Shown: one piece after another, positions 51,132-59,571 of the stretch
Layout: the number at the start of each line of letters is the position of its first letter
Position numbering within the stretch: the first letter of the stretch is position 1
DNA from: CAWELS01 sp964468205
GTDB taxonomy: Bacteria; Acidobacteriota; Terriglobia; Bryobacterales; Bryobacteraceae
Direction: 5' to 3'
DNA: 64,000 nucleotides
NCBI GenBank assembly: GCA_964468205.1
Contig: CAYXVG010000006.1
Coordinates: 109,012 to 173,011 of the forward strand
Program-made: the position numbers and the translations under genes
The notes under the pieces: model-generated
What the model saw: the letters and a program-made list of their open reading frames with translations, nothing else
Databases searched by the model: none
Told to the model about the DNA's origin: nothing

Positions 51132-51620
51132 TCACCAGCCGAAGCTACCCGGGCCGCCTTTGAAGGGGCCGGCGATATCGGAAGTGATCCAGCCTCCGTA
51201 GAAATCCCCCTCCTGCGCCTGCACTCTTTCGTCTCCGACGTAGCAGGCGTCAACCCGGCTGGCGTAGAACGCAAGATGATCACGCAGAACGCCGAAAGCC
51301 GGGCTGGGATTGGGATAGCTCCAGGCGGCGTCCTCTGACTGGCGCCCGCCGGTCTGGATTGTCCAGTATTCGGCGGCGCCCTTGAACTCGCAATAGGAGC
51401 GATGCCGGGACCTCTGCAGCAGGTTCATCCGAACATCAACTATCGGAATGTAATAGACCGGAGGATGACTGGTCTCGAGAACGCGAAACGCTGAATTTGT
51501 ATCCGCAATAATGATTCCGTCGAACTCAACACGAATCCTGCGAAGGACGGGTTCGATTCGCGGTGGACGCGGGTAATCCCACACGGACTCCTGCCCCGGC
51601 CTCGGTTTTACTCGGCGCAC
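51132..51620 (-). CDS. DUF427 family protein
   Basis: 162 residues from a GTG at 51620. The start R-V-K-P-R-P-G-Q-E-S-V-W-D-Y-P-R-P-P-R is highly characteristic of DUF427, a small beta-rich family of unknown biochemical role. Further family residues are visible (Y-Y-I-P, S-Y-C-E-F-K-G-A-A-E-Y-W, A-W-S-Y-P-N-P). The protein is cytoplasmic with no signal. It overlaps the end of the upstream DUF4174 gene by 13 bases, so the two are cotranscribed on the minus strand. Confidence 0.85.
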   Translation of the reverse strand: MRRVKPRPGQESVWDYPRPPRIEPVLRRIRVEFDGIIIADTNSAFRVLETSHPPVYYIPIVDVRMNLLQRSRHRSYCEFKGAAEYWTIQTGGRQSEDAAWSYPNPSPAFGVLRDHLAFYASRVDACYVGDERVQAQEGDFYGGWITSDIAGPFKGGPGSFGW

Positions 51621-52057
51621 GCTGCGCCTCCGGCTGGCCTGGCAGATCGCATTTCGCTACGCCGCATAGGCATCGAATCAATGCGGGCGTGGAATTCCGA
51701 TGGCTCTAACGGATCGGACGCACGCATTTTCTCGCCGCCATCCTTGCCAATCAAGAGCACGGTGAAATCGCCGGCGCTGACATTGTAGCGGCGGCGCAGG
51801 GTACGAACATCTTCGATCTGCATCTTCTCCCCTTGCGGCCCGAGTCCTGTCTGCAGACCAACCCTCACCAGCGCCATATGTCGTTCTGAAAACCCGCGGG
51901 AATCTTCCCGCAGCATGGCGGTCTGTCTACTCATGTCCTCGGACTCCATGTCCGGGGCGAATACAACAACGACGCGGTTCTGCCAGCGGAGCGAGTCAAG
52001 ATCGAAGCCGGCCAATAGCATCACCGGCGCGAGGAAAAGGAACGCAATGGCCATCAT
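51608..52057 (-). CDS. Secreted DUF4174-like protein
   Basis: 149 residues from the first of two adjacent ATGs (52055-52057); 35 in-frame codons upstream lack a signal and are rejected. The hydrophobic start M-M-A-I-A-F-L-F-L-A-P is a signal peptide. The body has L-D-S-L-R-W-Q-N-R-V-V-V-V-F-A and, later, F-T-V-L-L-I-G-K-D-G-G, the pattern of DUF4174, a thioredoxin-like fold without an obvious active-site Cys. Role unknown; it is coupled with DUF427 and divergent from the rhodopsin gene. Confidence 0.75.
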   Translation of the reverse strand: MMAIAFLFLAPVMLLAGFDLDSLRWQNRVVVVFAPDMESEDMSRQTAMLREDSRGFSERHMALVRVGLQTGLGPQGEKMQIEDVRTLRRRYNVSAGDFTVLLIGKDGGEKMRASDPLEPSEFHARIDSMPMRRSEMRSARPAGGAACAE

Positions 52058-52210
52058 AACTTTTAAATGTCTCTCGCGCCCATCAGAAGCAGTAATTCGG
52101 TTCTCGGCGTCCAGCAAGTCCGGCCCTCGCCCGTTCGGCGAACAATTTCCACCCGATGGCAAAGCCTCGGCGTTTGACAGTATAGGACTTCCGTCCTGAG
52201 GAGTGAATAA

Positions 52211-52996
52211 ATGCCGACTCTCTCACCGGCCGAGTATGGCCTCGTGACCAACGTCATGTCCCTTTGCATCGCGGCCATGTTCGCTGGGGCGCTGTTCTTG
52301 TTCTTCTCGCGCTCACAGGTTGCTCCGGCGTATCGTCCCGCGCTGCTGATTTCGGCGCTGGTACCTACCATCGCCTGCTACCACTACTTCCGCATCTACG
52401 AAAGCTTCGTCAAGGCTTTCGAATTGAGCGGAAACAGCTACGTCCCGTCCGGTCTTCCGTTCAATGACGCCTACCGGTACGCGGACTGGCTGTTGACCGT
52501 GCCGCTGCTGCTGGTGGAGCTCGTGGCTGTACTTGGTCTGCACAAGGCCCTGGCGCGCAGCCTTACGATGCGGCTATCGGGCGCCGCGCTGCTCATGATC
52601 GCCCTCGGCTACCCGGGTGAGGTTGCAAGCTCGGCCGGAGCTAAGTGGCTGTGGTGGGGTCTGGCGATGATTCCGTTCGCGTACATCCTGTATGTGCTCT
52701 TTACGGAATTCTCGAAGGCGTACGCTGACCAAAGCTCAGAGGTCCGATCCCTGGTCGGAAAGGCCCGTGGTCTGATTCTGATCACCTGGAGCTTCTACCC
52801 GATTGCGTTTCTGGCTCCCATACTGGGTCTGTCGGGCGGGAGCGGCGAGGTAGCGCTGCAGGTCGGCTACACGATCGCGGACATCACGGCCAAGGTCGGA
52901 CTCGGGATTTACATCTATCAGATTGCCGTTGCCAAGACCAACGTCGAGTTTGCGGCTCTGCGGAATTCCGAACCGGCGCTCGCTGCTGGCGACTAA
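52211..52996 (+). CDS. Proton-pumping microbial rhodopsin (proteorhodopsin/xanthorhodopsin type)
   Basis: 261 residues, seven membrane helices, with GAGGAG seven bases upstream of the ATG. Helix C reads R-Y-A-D-W-L-L-T-V-P-L-L-L-V-E, giving the D92-T96-E103 motif of outward proton pumps (proteorhodopsin D97/T101/E108). Helix G has the retinal Schiff-base lysine K228 in A-D-I-T-A-K. H58 in helix B matches the His that partners the counter-ion. The tuning position is L100, as in green-absorbing forms. The next genes make retinal, so light-driven proton pumping is very likely. A Gly in helix E (G150) might allow a carotenoid antenna; this needs an alignment. Confidence 0.95.
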   Translation: MPTLSPAEYGLVTNVMSLCIAAMFAGALFLFFSRSQVAPAYRPALLISALVPTIACYHYFRIYESFVKAFELSGNSYVPSGLPFNDAYRYADWLLTVPLLLVELVAVLGLHKALARSLTMRLSGAALLMIALGYPGEVASSAGAKWLWWGLAMIPFAYILYVLFTEFSKAYADQSSEVRSLVGKARGLILITWSFYPIAFLAPILGLSGGSGEVALQVGYTIADITAKVGLGIYIYQIAVAKTNVEFAALRNSEPALAAGD

Positions 52997-53005
52997 CCCA
53001 CTTCC

Positions 53006-54079
53006 ATGTGGCAAGTAGCTCAATCGATGGACGAGTTGAACCACAACTCAGCCGTGCCGGGAGGCGCTTCGGCATCTTTGAAAGCGCCTCCCGGCGCATG
53101 TCAACGCTCGTCATTCCTGCAAACGGCAGGCTGGAGCGGGCTGGCGGTTCTTGTCGCCACTGCACTTTTCGCTCTGGCCTCTCCTTTGGCGAGCAGCGAC
53201 TGGGTCCAGTGGAGTCCGTGGCTGGCCGGCATTGTTCTCTTCGGCCTGCCCCACGGCGCACGGGATCTCTTTCTCTGGCTTCGGCTTAAACCCGGGGCGA
53301 GCCGCGCGAAATTCGTCCTTACGTACGTCTTGGTAGCAGCAGCAGTACTAATAATCTGGCGTCTTAGTCCCGCCGTCGCTCTCCTCGGCTTCCTGTTGGC
53401 TTCCGGCGTTCATTTCGGCGCAAGCGACCTTGCGTGGAGCAATCTTCGAATCGGTTTGGCGTCTTTCCCGATGATTTACTCGATAGTACATTTCGCCGTT
53501 CGCAGCCTCATCCCGCTGGCGATCTCTGCGGCAAGGTGGCCGGACGAGCTGTCGAGCGTCGCTTTTCAGCTCCTTGGCGGCGCCGGATCCGGGACCCTGG
53601 GAGATCCGGTGAATTCGTCGGCGCCCTCGATGCTGCTCGCCCTGACGGGCTTCTTTCTTATACCGAGTTTGCTATGCGCCCCGTTTGCCGCCGCCGCTCG
53701 TCATCCCGCCGCCCGCGGCGTGGCGTTTGATCAGTTGGAAAACATGGCGTTGGTTACTCTTTTTTGGGTGACGCCCCCCGTGCTGGCGATCGGAGCGTAT
53801 TTCGTTTTCTGGCATTCCCAACGCCACGTGGCGCGCCTTGCGAGCCTGGAATTCCCGGAAGCGAAAGACTATGTCTCCGCTGTCTGGCGGTTTCACCGGG
53901 CAGCTGCACCGATCACCCTGGCGGCCATTGTTGGCATGGGGGCGCTAACGATTCTTCTCGCTCGGGTTCCCGCGGCGCTGGAGACCGGCGGCGGCGTCCT
54001 GCTCATTCTTCTCAGCGCTCTCACCATGCCGCATCTTTGGGTCATCGCGAATCTCGATTGCAAGGTGATCTTCCGATAA
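53006..54079 (+). CDS. blh: Brp/Blh-family beta-carotene 15,15'-dioxygenase
   Basis: 357 residues (349 if the ATG at 53027 is used; neither has a clear ribosome site). The protein has many hydrophobic helices and the Blh iron-ligand signatures G-L-P-H-G-A-R-D (H83) and G-V-H-F-G-A-S-D (H136), with a later F-W-H-S-Q-R-H that supplies further His. Blh splits beta-carotene into two retinals, the chromophore for the rhodopsin nine bases upstream. It is followed three bases later by lycopene cyclase, giving the last two steps of retinal synthesis in order. Confidence 0.93.
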   Translation: MWQVAQSMDELNHNSAVPGGASASLKAPPGACQRSSFLQTAGWSGLAVLVATALFALASPLASSDWVQWSPWLAGIVLFGLPHGARDLFLWLRLKPGASRAKFVLTYVLVAAAVLIIWRLSPAVALLGFLLASGVHFGASDLAWSNLRIGLASFPMIYSIVHFAVRSLIPLAISAARWPDELSSVAFQLLGGAGSGTLGDPVNSSAPSMLLALTGFFLIPSLLCAPFAAAARHPAARGVAFDQLENMALVTLFWVTPPVLAIGAYFVFWHSQRHVARLASLEFPEAKDYVSAVWRFHRAAAPITLAAIVGMGALTILLARVPAALETGGGVLLILLSALTMPHLWVIANLDCKVIFR

Positions 54080-54082
54080 CTT

Positions 54083-55330
54083 ATGGACTGCCCGATCCCC
54101 ACAACGCTCTACCGGCCCGGCGGAATTCGCGCGGCTGAACAGAACCGGAGATACGCCTACATGATTGCCGGCGCGGGATGCGCTGGCCTCAGTCTGGCTT
54201 GGTATCTTGTGAAGCTCGGAGTGGAAGAGCCGATCTTGCTCGTCGACGGGCGCAGCGCATATCGAAACGACCGGACTTGGTGTTTCTGGGACGCCGAGCC
54301 CACCCCATTCCAAGGGCTCGCCGAACACGCGTGGCATAGCTGGGACGTAATCAGTCCGGCCGGAAGCCGGATCCGGCAAACCTCGTCTAGCTATTCCTAC
54401 CTCCGAATCCCGGCGATCTCATTCTATGAAAACGTCCTCCGGGAACTCGGCCGCCACGAAAATGTAGCCCTTTCACTCAACAACCCGATTGCGGGAATGC
54501 GCAAGTCGGGTGGCGATGTTTGTCTCTCTACTGGCCACGGTCAGTTTCGTGGTGCGGGACTGATCGACAGCGCCGGAGTGACTTCGCGCCGCCAGTCCAA
54601 GCCGGCCATCCCGTCGCGTCTGAACCTTTTGCAGCACTTCCACGGGCTGACAATCGAAACGAAGTCCGCGGTCTTCGACACCCGCGCCGCAACGCTTATG
54701 GACTTCCGGACGCCACAATCAGACGGGCTCCACTTCTTCTATGTCCTGCCCTTCACCCCGGCTCGGGCCCTCATTGAGAACACCTACTTCTTCCCCTGTC
54801 AGGTGACCGTCCGGCGTTTCGAGGAAGAAACCCGGGCGTACCTCGAAGCGCACTTCGGACTGCGGCCGTCGGACTATCGAGTGATCTCTCGAGAATCCGG
54901 GGCGATCCCGCTGCGGCCTCCAGTGCCCCACCGGCAGCATTCCGGCGCGGAACACCGCATCGGACTCTGCGGCGGGGCGGCGCGCCCGTCGAGCGGATAC
55001 GCGTTCCTCCGCATCCAACGCCAGTGCCGGACGTTAGCGGAGGCCTTGATAGGGCAGAGGACTCCACCGCATAGGTCAGCGCATAAATATGACTTCCTCG
55101 ACACGGTTTTCCTCGAGGCCCTGGCTGGCGATCCCCAAAACGCTTACACGATCTTTCTCGATCTCTTCGCGAAGACCGGCCCTGACGACACCGTCCGGTT
55201 TCTCTCGGACGTGAGCGGCCTGCGCAACGATCTTGCGGTAGTCAAGTCGCTGCCCCTTATGCGCTTCGCTCTCTCCGCCCTCCGTTCCGCGCCCGTCTGG
55301 CTCCGTCACCTGCGGGATTCGCACGGGTAA
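54083..55330 (+). CDS. crtY: Lycopene beta-cyclase
   Basis: 415 residues. The FAD/NAD-binding motif G-A-G-C-A-G is at about 30-35, typical of CrtY (I-A-G-A-G-C-A-G-L-S-L-A). The conserved N-D-R-T-W-C-F-W-D lies at 62-70, and I-E-N-T-Y-F and G-A-I-P-L follow as in the family. It closes both ends of lycopene to give beta-carotene, the Blh substrate. Earlier carotenoid genes (crtE, crtB, crtI) are not in this window and must lie elsewhere. Confidence 0.93.
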   Translation: MDCPIPTTLYRPGGIRAAEQNRRYAYMIAGAGCAGLSLAWYLVKLGVEEPILLVDGRSAYRNDRTWCFWDAEPTPFQGLAEHAWHSWDVISPAGSRIRQTSSSYSYLRIPAISFYENVLRELGRHENVALSLNNPIAGMRKSGGDVCLSTGHGQFRGAGLIDSAGVTSRRQSKPAIPSRLNLLQHFHGLTIETKSAVFDTRAATLMDFRTPQSDGLHFFYVLPFTPARALIENTYFFPCQVTVRRFEEETRAYLEAHFGLRPSDYRVISRESGAIPLRPPVPHRQHSGAEHRIGLCGGAARPSSGYAFLRIQRQCRTLAEALIGQRTPPHRSAHKYDFLDTVFLEALAGDPQNAYTIFLDLFAKTGPDDTVRFLSDVSGLRNDLAVVKSLPLMRFALSALRSAPVWLRHLRDSHG

Positions 55331-55342
55331 CGGCATCCGGCC

Positions 55343-55510
55343 ATGCGGCTTCGAGGCTTCAAAAAACGCTTGCCCGCGAAGACGTGCGCAGTGTGCGGAC
55401 GCCCTTTCTCCTGGAGGAAAAAGTGGGCCAAGACCTGGGACGAAGTGCGATACTGTGGTAGGCGCTGCCGGAGCGCCAAGGCCAAACCGCGCAAAGCAAG
55501 CCGGGCATGA
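55343..55510 (+). CDS. DUF2256 small zinc-binding protein
   Basis: 55 residues, too short to stand out but clearly real: K-T-C-A-V-C-G-R-P-F-S-W-R-K-K-W ... W-D-E-V-R-Y-C-G-R-R-C matches DUF2256, with four cysteines in two C-x2-C / C-x3-C pairs that likely bind zinc. DUF2256 genes often neighbour photolyase/cryptochrome or other light-related genes. It sits 12 bases after crtY, and its stop overlaps the next start as ATGA, so it belongs to the rhodopsin operon. Biochemical role unknown. Confidence 0.85.
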   Translation: MRLRGFKKRLPAKTCAVCGRPFSWRKKWAKTWDEVRYCGRRCRSAKAKPRKASRA

Positions 55511-56736
55511 AGACCCAAGTCGCAATCGTAGGAGCAGGAATCTCCGGCCTCTGCTGCGCGCGCGAACTCATCGAAAAGGAAGTGGAGTGCCTGGTATTGG
55601 AGGCTTCCGGCGAGGTAGGCGGGCGCGTCCGGACCAGCGTGAACGACGGATTCCAGTTGGACCACGGGTTCCAGGTCTTGCTCACCGCTTACCCTGAAGC
55701 GCGGCGCGTGCTGGACTACCGGCAGTTGCGGCTACGCTCCTTCCATCCCGGTGCGCTGGTCAGGCATGGCGGCCGGTTCCACCGCCTTGCCGACCCGTTC
55801 CGCCGCCCTTTCGAGGCCCTGGGCGGGATCTTCTCGCCGGTGGGGACACTCGCCGACAAGCTGCGGGTGGGCCGTCTGAGGACAAGATTGCTGCGGAATC
55901 GTGACGAGCGGATAAGAGAACCCGAAACAACAACCCTCGAAGCGTTGCGCCAGGAGGGATTCAGCCTCTCCATCATCGAGCGCTTCTTCCGCCCATTCCT
56001 CGGCGGCGTCTTCCTTGACCGGGATCTCGAAACAGCGAGTTCCTTTTTCGAGTTCGTGTTTCGAATGTTCTCTTCCGGGGACATTGCGGTCCCTGCCGCC
56101 GGCATGGGAGCCATCCCTGCTCGGATTGCGTCCCATCTGCCTGCGGGCTGCGTTCGCACTCATTGCCGGGTCACGCGCCTGGGCCAAGGGTCATTGGCTC
56201 TGGAATCCGGCGAAACAGTCCAGGCGGAGCGGATTGTGCTCGCCACTGAGGGCGTTGAAAAAAGCCGGCTCCTCGGAATTGATTCGCAAAGGGGATGGAG
56301 GTCAACCGCCTGCCTTTACTTCAGTAGCCCGGTTGCTCCTGTGGACGGACCATGGCTGGTCCTCAATGGTGAGCGGGAGGGGCCGGCGAATAGTCTCACC
56401 GTCATGACAGAGGTTGCGCCGGAATACAGCCAAACCGGTGACGCTTTGATTTCCGTGTCGGTGGTCGGCAAGCCCGCGGCGAACGAAGAACAGTTAACAG
56501 GAGCGGTCCTGAAACAGATGGCCGGCTGGTTCGGAGAGCAGACGAAGTCGTGGCGGCCGCTCGAGACCTTCCGGATCGCTCGAGCGCTGCCCGCATATCC
56601 GCCGGGATTTCGTGCGACCGAGGAGGGCTGCCCGCCCTCGCTGGTTCTGTGCGGAGACGACCTGGAAACTCCGTCTCTTCAAGGAGCCATGGTATCGGGC
56701 AGAAAGGCCGCTCAGCGCGTCCTGGCATTCAGTTAG
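55507..56736 (+). CDS. FAD-dependent amine-oxidase/desaturase-like oxidoreductase
   Basis: 409 residues with the dinucleotide motif G-A-G-I-S-G at about 9-14, an E-A-S-G-E-V-G-G-R-V-R-T segment typical of the amine oxidase / phytoene desaturase superfamily, and a C-terminal G-D-D-L-E-T-P-S-L-Q-G-A-M FAD-contact block. It ends the light operon. A role in carotenoid modification (desaturation or ketolation) is plausible but unproven; protoporphyrinogen-oxidase-like or other flavin chemistry is also possible. It lacks the length of a standard CrtI (about 490-500 residues). Confidence 0.8.
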   Translation: MKTQVAIVGAGISGLCCARELIEKEVECLVLEASGEVGGRVRTSVNDGFQLDHGFQVLLTAYPEARRVLDYRQLRLRSFHPGALVRHGGRFHRLADPFRRPFEALGGIFSPVGTLADKLRVGRLRTRLLRNRDERIREPETTTLEALRQEGFSLSIIERFFRPFLGGVFLDRDLETASSFFEFVFRMFSSGDIAVPAAGMGAIPARIASHLPAGCVRTHCRVTRLGQGSLALESGETVQAERIVLATEGVEKSRLLGIDSQRGWRSTACLYFSSPVAPVDGPWLVLNGEREGPANSLTVMTEVAPEYSQTGDALISVSVVGKPAANEEQLTGAVLKQMAGWFGEQTKSWRPLETFRIARALPAYPPGFRATEEGCPPSLVLCGDDLETPSLQGAMVSGRKAAQRVLAFS

Positions 56737-56927
56737 GGGTAACGACAACCGGGAGCCTTTAGACAACATGACGGAGACAACTACCGGGCCCGCCACCGCC
56801 GCTCCGCCCAACCGGCGATTCCGCCCGGGAGCGGCGGCAATCCCGTCCCCCCCCACAGCTCTTGGAACCTGCTACTTTCGGTCAGGTTTGCCGCTTCGCG
56901 TCAGCCTGGATGAGAATCTCAAACGTT

Positions 56928-58184
56928 ATGGCTCCCATTCGGCCTCTTGACATCCTGTACATCGGCGTCCTTCCTCCCCATCAAGGAGGCTCCGCCGTTT
57001 CAATTAGCCAGCTTCTTCTCGGAATAGTGAAATCCGGGCATACCATCCGGGCGATCGCCGCAATCCGCGAGGACGCCCTCAAGCAAGGCGATTGGTTTGC
57101 GGCCGAACATCCCGCTCTTTCTTTACGGCGCTATGCGATTCCCTTCGATCACACGGCCACCTGGACCCCTCTGCCCCCGGAGGTTGACCAACACGAATGT
57201 GATTCGATCCGCACGCTATTTCGGGAAGCGATCGCCGAACGCCGGCCGGATGTTGTCTTCCTCGGGCGCGAAGCCTCCTCCATCCACGCCATGCCCGCGG
57301 CCCGGGAGTTCGGTCTGCCCGTCGTGATCCGCATAACAGGCGGAGTCGAGGGCATCCGGCGGGGTCTCTGTCCGAAACCCCGGGCGAAAGTTCTCTTGGA
57401 AGCAATGAAGCAGGCCACCTTGCTCTGCCCGCAAGCCGAACACATGGCCGCCACGCTGCGGAGCCTCGGCCTCACACGAATCAAGACAATTCCCAATCTG
57501 GTCGACATGGACCTCTTCGCGCCCCGGAAGACAGATGGGCGCCTGCGGCGGCAGCTAGCCATCGGCGACAAACACCTCGTGGTCTTGCACATGTCCAACA
57601 TGAAGGAGATGAAACGGCCGGACGACATAGTCCGGGCGGCCCCGCAAATCCTGGCCGAGCAGCCCGACACCACATTCGTCATCGCCGGCAATGGGCCGGC
57701 GCGAGATAAGACGGAAACCATCTGCCGGGAAAAAGGGCTGTCCCGCCACTTCCGGTTCGTCGACTGGGTGCCCTATGACGCTGTTCCGGAATTCCTGAAC
57801 TCCGCGGACATCGTCGTGATGACGTCCGAGTTCGAACATCAGGCCCGTATGTACCTCGAATCGCAAGCCTGTGGCCGCCTTCTGGTCTCGAGCGACGTTC
57901 CCGGCGCGCGCGAAGTCATGGAAGACGGAAAGACATGTCTCCTGTTTCGTATGGGTGACACAGACGACCTCGCCCGGAAGATACTCCGCGCTGCGTCCGA
58001 TCCTCCACTCCGCGCCAGAATCGGACGCCAGGCTCGCGAGCAGGTCAGAAGACACGATATCACCCAAGTGGTCTCCTCCTACATTTCCGCCCTGTACGGC
58101 GTCGTCAATCCTCCGTCTTCAGTGGAAGAATCGTATAGCCGTCCATCGGAAACGCCGGCGGAAGAAGCGGAAAATACTGATTAG
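56928..58184 (+). CDS. Glycosyltransferase, GT4/GT1-like (first of tandem pair)
   Basis: 418 residues from the ATG at 56928, where the sequence R-P-L-D-I-L-Y-I-G matches the start of the paralogue at 58323; 22 in-frame codons upstream are not shared. GT-B fold features include G-G-S-A-V-S near the N-terminus, N-L-V-D-M-D, V-V-L-H-M-S-N and E-F-E-H-Q-A-R-M-Y-L-E (the E-x7-E type donor-site region) near 295. Such enzymes add sugars from nucleotide donors to polysaccharide precursors in the cytoplasm. The C-terminal tail is acidic and not shared with the paralogue. Confidence 0.85.
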   Translation: MAPIRPLDILYIGVLPPHQGGSAVSISQLLLGIVKSGHTIRAIAAIREDALKQGDWFAAEHPALSLRRYAIPFDHTATWTPLPPEVDQHECDSIRTLFREAIAERRPDVVFLGREASSIHAMPAAREFGLPVVIRITGGVEGIRRGLCPKPRAKVLLEAMKQATLLCPQAEHMAATLRSLGLTRIKTIPNLVDMDLFAPRKTDGRLRRQLAIGDKHLVVLHMSNMKEMKRPDDIVRAAPQILAEQPDTTFVIAGNGPARDKTETICREKGLSRHFRFVDWVPYDAVPEFLNSADIVVMTSEFEHQARMYLESQACGRLLVSSDVPGAREVMEDGKTCLLFRMGDTDDLARKILRAASDPPLRARIGRQAREQVRRHDITQVVSSYISALYGVVNPPSSVEESYSRPSETPAEEAENTD

Positions 58185-58322
58185 CTCAATACAATCTATG
58201 AGATCCAGACGCCCGCGAGTACTAATACTACCATTTCACTCATCCCCATCTTCTTGTCTTGATTCGGATTCCACAAACCTGTTACCCTTGTTTCCGCACG
58301 TGGGCGCCAACAGGAGCTGCAA

Positions 58323-59549
58323 ATGAACCGCCCGCTCGATATCCTCTATCTCGGCCTCCTTCCTCCCCAACACGGAGGTGGAAATATTTCCGCCAGCCAG
58401 ATCTTGACCCGCATGGCGAAACTGGGTCATCGGATCCGGTCCATCGCCCGCATTCGTGAGAGTGATCTCAACGGTGGAGATCAGTTCGCAACCGGGCATC
58501 CCGAACTATCTATCCGGCGATATCGGCTTCCTTCTACTCAGAAGGAGATCTGGGTACCCGCCCCACCCGAAGTCCAGCGCCTCGAATCCGAGCAGATTCA
58601 TGCGCTGCTCGAAGCCGCCATCGAGGAACGCCGGCCGGACCTGCTTTTCCTCGGACGCGAAAACTACTGCACCCATGCGGTTCCCGTCGCTAGTCAGCAC
58701 GGGCTGCCAACGATACTCAGAGTCGCCGGAAGCCTCCTTGGGGCGATTCGCAAAGGATGGTACCCCGACCCCTTGGCGCGAGCGCTCATCGAGCACATGA
58801 AACAGATCAGCCTGGTCTGCCCGCAAGCCGAACACATGGCCGCGGCGCTGCGAGACCTCGGCCTGACGCGGATCAGGACAATTCCCAACCTGGTCGACAT
58901 GGAGCGTTTCGCCCCCTGTGAAACAAACGGCGCCGTGCGCCGTCAGCTATCGATCGGCCACAGCCACATAATGGTTCTGCACATGTCCAATATGAAGAGC
59001 ATGAAGCGGCCCGATGACATCGTCCGGGCGGCGCCGGCGGTGCTGGCCGAACAACCCCGCACCACCTTCGTCATCATCGGCAACGGCCCGGCCCGCGATA
59101 CGGCCGAAGATCTCTGCCGGCGGATGGAATTGTCGCCCCACTTCCGGTTTGTCGACTGGGTGGCGTACGAGACGGTTCCGGATTATCTCAACTCGGCCGA
59201 CATCATCGTCATGGCATCCGAATTCGAGCATCAGGCCCGCATCTATCTCGAGACCCAGTCCTGTGGCCGGGTTTTGGTCTCTAGTGATGTCCCCGGCGCG
59301 CGCGAAGTTGTCGAGGACGGTGAGACGGGCCTTCTCTTCCGTATGGGTGACGCCAATGACCTCGCAAGGAAAATACTGTTGGCCGCCTCTGACGCCCCGC
59401 TGCGAGCGAGAATAGGCCGCCAGGCCCGCGAGCGGGTAATGAAGCACGACATCAACAAAGTCGTGCAAACCTACATCTCGACCATGTACGATATTGTCAA
59501 TACTCTGATTTCAGCGAGGGATACTGAAAACATTCCGTTGAGTACTTAG
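58323..59549 (+). CDS. Glycosyltransferase, GT4/GT1-like (second of tandem pair)
   Basis: 408 residues with an AGGAG ribosome site before the ATG. It aligns with the gene at 56928 along its whole length (L-D-I-L-Y-L-G-L-L-P-P, H-M-S-N-M-K-S-M-K-R-P-D-D-I-V, E-F-E-H-Q-A-R-I-Y-L-E), with the most divergence in the N-terminal acceptor-binding half. That pattern fits duplication followed by change of acceptor while keeping the same sugar donor. The two are separated by 138 bases that hold no gene. Confidence 0.87.
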   Translation: MNRPLDILYLGLLPPQHGGGNISASQILTRMAKLGHRIRSIARIRESDLNGGDQFATGHPELSIRRYRLPSTQKEIWVPAPPEVQRLESEQIHALLEAAIEERRPDLLFLGRENYCTHAVPVASQHGLPTILRVAGSLLGAIRKGWYPDPLARALIEHMKQISLVCPQAEHMAAALRDLGLTRIRTIPNLVDMERFAPCETNGAVRRQLSIGHSHIMVLHMSNMKSMKRPDDIVRAAPAVLAEQPRTTFVIIGNGPARDTAEDLCRRMELSPHFRFVDWVAYETVPDYLNSADIIVMASEFEHQARIYLETQSCGRVLVSSDVPGAREVVEDGETGLLFRMGDANDLARKILLAASDAPLRARIGRQARERVMKHDINKVVQTYISTMYDIVNTLISARDTENIPLST

Positions 59550-59571
59550 GGCTCCAAGGACTGTATTGCGA

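Noticed and set aside
56928..59549. Tandem glycosyltransferase genes as an assembly duplication
   Set aside because: The copies differ throughout, with unlike N-terminal halves, tails and intergenic sequence, so they are old paralogues.
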